Below, in pieces: positions 5,474 to 6,082 of a stretch of 6,082 bases of DNA. A model generated the notes under the pieces. That model searched no databases. It was not told the DNA's origin and saw nothing but the letters and a program-made list of their open reading frames with translations. The stretch spans positions 1 to 6,082 of the forward strand of contig CAITEL010000226.1 of the NCBI GenBank assembly GCA_903891375.1, given 5' to 3'. Source of the DNA: an uncultured Neisseriaceae bacterium. Its GTDB lineage: Bacteria; Pseudomonadota; Gammaproteobacteria; Burkholderiales; UBA11063. The position numbers and the translations under genes were made by a program. Positions within the stretch are counted from its first letter, which is position 1. The number at the start of each line of letters is the position of its first letter.

Positions 5474-6082
5474 TAAGATATTCTTTCCAACTAATAGTTG
5501 TATCATCCGTTATCCAGTATCCCTCATCCACATATTTAAGTAACTCATAATCACCAGTAGAATTACCATATCCAAAGCTATACGCAAAGTTTAATTTTTT
5601 ACTTGTCAAGTATTCTTGTAAGCGCATAATTTTTTGTTCACCATAACAATTCCGTGTTGCAAGAACCCCTGTTGCAACACCATTAATAAATTCTATTTCT
5701 GTTGCAATAATATCAGTTAAATCATGTTTTTTTGCCCAATAACGTAAGTATATGGCTAAATTAGCACTTATTATAATAATATTATGTTTATGCTCTTTAT
5801 GGTATTCTAATTTGCTATAAATATCTGGTTTTAAATATTTATCTAATTTAGTTAAAGAAAAATTTTTAGCGGTTGTGTCTAAATTATCTTCTGACATACC
5901 TTTTAACATAATAGTTAAAAACCGTTGTTTAGCATTTTCATTATTAATGATTTTAAATACATATAAAAATACTATAATGGCAACTCTAGGTAAATTTAGC
6001 AAGAACTTACTCCAACCAACTGCATATAACACAAATGGTATTAATGTATCTTTCGATGTTAGTGTTCCATCAAAATCAAAAT
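5463..6082 (-). CDS. HAD-IB family phosphatase (5' end beyond window)
   Basis: The frame is open to the right edge, so the start codon is not in the window. A GTG at 6032 lies inside the fold and is not the start, because the codons before it encode FDFDGTLTSKDTLIPF, the HAD motif I with both catalytic aspartates. In visible numbering (205 residues), motif II is IIISAN (Ser105), motif III is Lys150 in GEQK, and motif IV is GYGNSTGDYELL (N173, D177), where phosphoserine-phosphatase types have GD. A hydrophobic stretch at about 26-45 in the cap region suggests membrane contact. These are traits of Mg-dependent phosphatases of subfamily IB, which includes SerB, PgpC (phosphatidylglycerophosphatase C) and uncharacterised relatives; the cap and end resemble the last two more than SerB. 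The substrate is unknown. The gene overlaps rsmG by 11 bp and so belongs to the same operon. Confidence 0.88.
   Translation of the reverse strand, partial: FDFDGTLTSKDTLIPFVLYAVGWSKFLLNLPRVAIIVFLYVFKIINNENAKQRFLTIMLKGMSEDNLDTTAKNFSLTKLDKYLKPDIYSKLEYHKEHKHNIIIISANLAIYLRYWAKKHDLTDIIATEIEFINGVATGVLATRNCYGEQKIMRLQEYLTSKKLNFAYSFGYGNSTGDYELLKYVDEGYWITDDTTISWKEYLNGS

Overview
The window reads as an AT-rich chromosome segment (G+C roughly one third, estimated by eye) from a gammaproteobacterium. Two things point there: a bS6 protein beginning [17 protein letters not shown], and the order rpsF-priB, in which PriB (primosomal replication protein N) lies between bS6 and, normally, bS18 (rpsR). The low G+C and the short bS6 tail resemble Francisella-like or host-associated lineages, but the sequence does not settle the genus. 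Every gene is on the minus strand, so transcription runs from the right edge to the left edge.

Right block (about 3178-6082): a HAD-IB family phosphatase whose 5' end lies beyond the right edge, then rsmG (16S rRNA m7G527 methyltransferase), parA and parB. These genes overlap or nearly touch: the HAD gene overlaps rsmG by 11 bp, rsmG overlaps parA by 26 bp, and parA and parB are 3 bp apart. They therefore look like one translationally coupled operon. ParA and ParB form the chromosome-partition pair usually found close to rsmG near oriC. No convincing parS site or DnaA-box cluster was found here.

Middle (3004-3177): a 174-bp gap almost filled by a 106-bp imperfect inverted repeat (3031-3136). 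Its 26-bp arms differ at one position and its ends are TA-rich, which looks like a small non-autonomous mobile element (MITE-like, similar in architecture to Neisseria Correia elements but with different sequence). A sigma70-type promoter candidate straddles its right end and would drive the next gene with the hairpin in its leader.

Left block (1-3003): a secreted M13-family zinc metallopeptidase (PepO/neprilysin-like). Next is a 322-bp gap containing a small REP-like palindrome, a good promoter and a structured leader. The block ends with rpsF and a 3'-truncated priB. The rpsF leader may be the site of bS6:bS18 autoregulation.

I see no defence system, CRISPR array, RNA gene or otherwise exotic system. 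The items most worth following up are the inverted-repeat element upstream of the M13 gene, the rpsF leader structure, and the divergent priB running off the left edge.
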